DNA of 6,679 nucleotides from Chloroflexota bacterium (GTDB lineage: Bacteria > Chloroflexota > Dehalococcoidia > UBA2979). The DNA is taken from the NCBI GenBank assembly GCA_009843585.1, contig VYDC01000263.1, forward strand, positions 1-6,679. Reading direction: 5' to 3'. The notes under the pieces are model-generated. The model saw only the letters and a program-made list of their open reading frames with translations. It had not been told where the DNA came from and did no database searches. The translations under genes and the position numbers were made by a program. Each line of letters begins with the position of its first letter. Positions within the stretch are counted from its first letter, which is position 1. Below are positions 5,739 to 6,679 of this stretch, one piece after another.

Positions 5739-6679
5739 GGCGTCGCCCCCTCCGCGAGGGTGAAGGCCTCCGGGGGCGGACCGGAGAAGTCGTCCGGCCA
5801 CAGCATGCGCGCCAGCTCCTCCGCGCCGCGGATGTTCCAGTACGAGAGCGTGGTGAAGTGCTTGCTCTCCACGACGAAGACGGCGCCGTCCCTGATGGCG
5901 GGGACCTCCGCCAGCGCGGCGTGCTCGAGCAGGCTCCGCCGGAACTCCTCCGCCCCGAAGGCGACCGGCTGGGGGATGATGATGATCTCCGGCGCCATCG
6001 CGATCACGCCCTCCAGGCTCGTCGTCTGGTTCCCCGTGATGCCCGCCTCCTCGGCGGCGTTGAGCCCGCCGGCGGCGGTGATCACGCCGCCCTCGGTCGA
6101 TCGTCCGCCCGCGACCCAGAGGCTGTCCGAGTACTGCGTCAGCGCGAGCACGCGCGGCTTCGGCTCCCGGACGCCCGTGACAGCGACGAGGGCCTCGTAG
6201 CGGGCCGTGACCTCATCGGCGAACTGCCAGGCACGCTCCTCCTCGCCGTAGATGTATCCCATCAGGAGGACCGCGTTGATCCTCGCCTCGGGGCCCTGCT
6301 CGAGCTCCGTCTGCACGACCGGGATCCCGACCCGCGTGAGCGCCTCGACGACCTCGATCGGGAAGAAGGGGCTCGTCACGACCACATCGGGCGACTGCGC
6401 GATGATCACCTCCGGATCCCGCGAGATCTCTGCCTTCTCCTGTACCAGCGGGGCGACGTTCGAATAGGTCTCGTTCTTCGTCGCGCCGCCGACCGCGATG
6501 AGCCGCTCGTTCGGCACGAGCGCCAGCGTCATCTCGTCGTGACCGACGGAGGCGGTGATGATGCGCAGCGGCTTCGCCGGGATGCTCACCACCCCGTTCA
6601 GCCCCTCGACCTCGCGCGGCCAGCCGCGGTTCGCGGGGTCGACGATCCCGCGCACGCCCTGGAGCGACCGTGGGGCGAC
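5735..6679 (-). CDS. btuF: ABC transporter substrate-binding protein, BtuF/FepB type (5' partial)
   Basis: Extracytoplasmic binding protein (Peripla_BP_2 family) that would deliver cobalamin or a related chelate to the importer. The frame runs open to the right edge: 8 codons (VAPRSLQG) precede the GTG at 6655, so the true start and any signal peptide or lipobox lie outside; 314 residues are visible. Numbered from the GTG at 6655, the N lobe includes PLRIITASVGHDEMTLAL (29-46), then YSNVAPLV and DPEVIIAQSPDVVV. Glu82 there and Glu215 in SLEGVIAMAPEIIII are in the places of the two glutamates that dock onto permease arginines in this family. The C lobe ends with SYWNIRGAEELARML, common in iron-chelate and B12 binding proteins. 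It overlaps btuD by four bases. Siderophore binding is the main alternative to B12; only the neighbouring cobalamin genes favour B12. Confidence 0.8.
   Translation of the reverse strand, partial: VAPRSLQGVRGIVDPANRGWPREVEGLNGVVSIPAKPLRIITASVGHDEMTLALVPNERLIAVGGATKNETYSNVAPLVQEKAEISRDPEVIIAQSPDVVVTSPFFPIEVVEALTRVGIPVVQTELEQGPEARINAVLLMGYIYGEEERAWQFADEVTARYEALVAVTGVREPKPRVLALTQYSDSLWVAGGRSTEGGVITAAGGLNAAEEAGITGNQTTSLEGVIAMAPEIIIIPQPVAFGAEEFRRSLLEHAALAEVPAIRDGAVFVVESKHFTTLSYWNIRGAEELARMLWPDDFSGPPPEAFTLAEGATP
5746..5753 (-). promoter_or_regulatory. Shine-Dalgarno for btuD within the btuF 3' end
   Basis: On the minus strand this reads GGAGGGGG, then a 7-base spacer CGACGCC, then the GTG at 5738. 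With the GTGA stop/start overlap it supports translational coupling of btuD to btuF and decides the btuD start. Confidence 0.7.

Noticed and set aside
5553..6200. A 215-codon plus-strand open frame opposite btuD and btuF
   Set aside because: It runs against two coupled genes with intact motifs, crosses their junction and resembles no known protein.

Overview
The window is very GC-rich DNA (roughly 70% by eye) with strong third-position G/C bias. It holds six tightly packed, apparently intact protein genes; the two outermost run off the window edges. No tRNA, rRNA, CRISPR array, insertion sequence or other sign of mobility was seen. Composition and gene content suit a free-living GC-rich bacterium (for example Actinobacteria, Gemmatimonadota or a similar lineage), but nothing here fixes the phylum.

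Layout. Positions 1-1086 (+) hold the 3' part of a sulfite-oxidase-family molybdopterin enzyme. A 192-base leader (1087-1278) contains a 13-bp stem enclosing a GC hairpin. Three cobalamin genes follow on the + strand: cbiB (1279-2250), cobD (2260-3327) and cobQ (3320-4873). They are spaced by 9 bases and then overlap by 8, so they look like one transcription unit. After a 40-base convergent gap, two genes run on the - strand: a BtuD-type ABC ATPase (4914-5738) and, upstream of it, a BtuF-type binding protein (5735-6679, 5' end outside the window). These two overlap by four bases (GTGA).

How the genes fit together. CobQ amidates adenosylcobyrinic acid a,c-diamide to adenosylcobyric acid. CobD decarboxylates L-threonine-phosphate to (R)-1-amino-2-propanol phosphate. 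CbiB joins those two products to give adenosylcobinamide phosphate. The convergent btuF/btuD pair most plausibly imports cobalamin or cobinamide, although a siderophore substrate is not excluded; its permease is not in the window. The locus therefore joins the late corrin-assembly and aminopropanol steps to probable uptake. The sulfite oxidase has no evident link to this pathway.

This is mostly a conventional cobalamin locus and I do not see an undescribed system. The points most worth checking are the structured leader before cbiB, which has no recognisable B12 riboswitch, the binding protein-ATPase pair without an adjacent permease, and two GTG starts that place cobQ and btuD starts downstream of the longest ORF starts.
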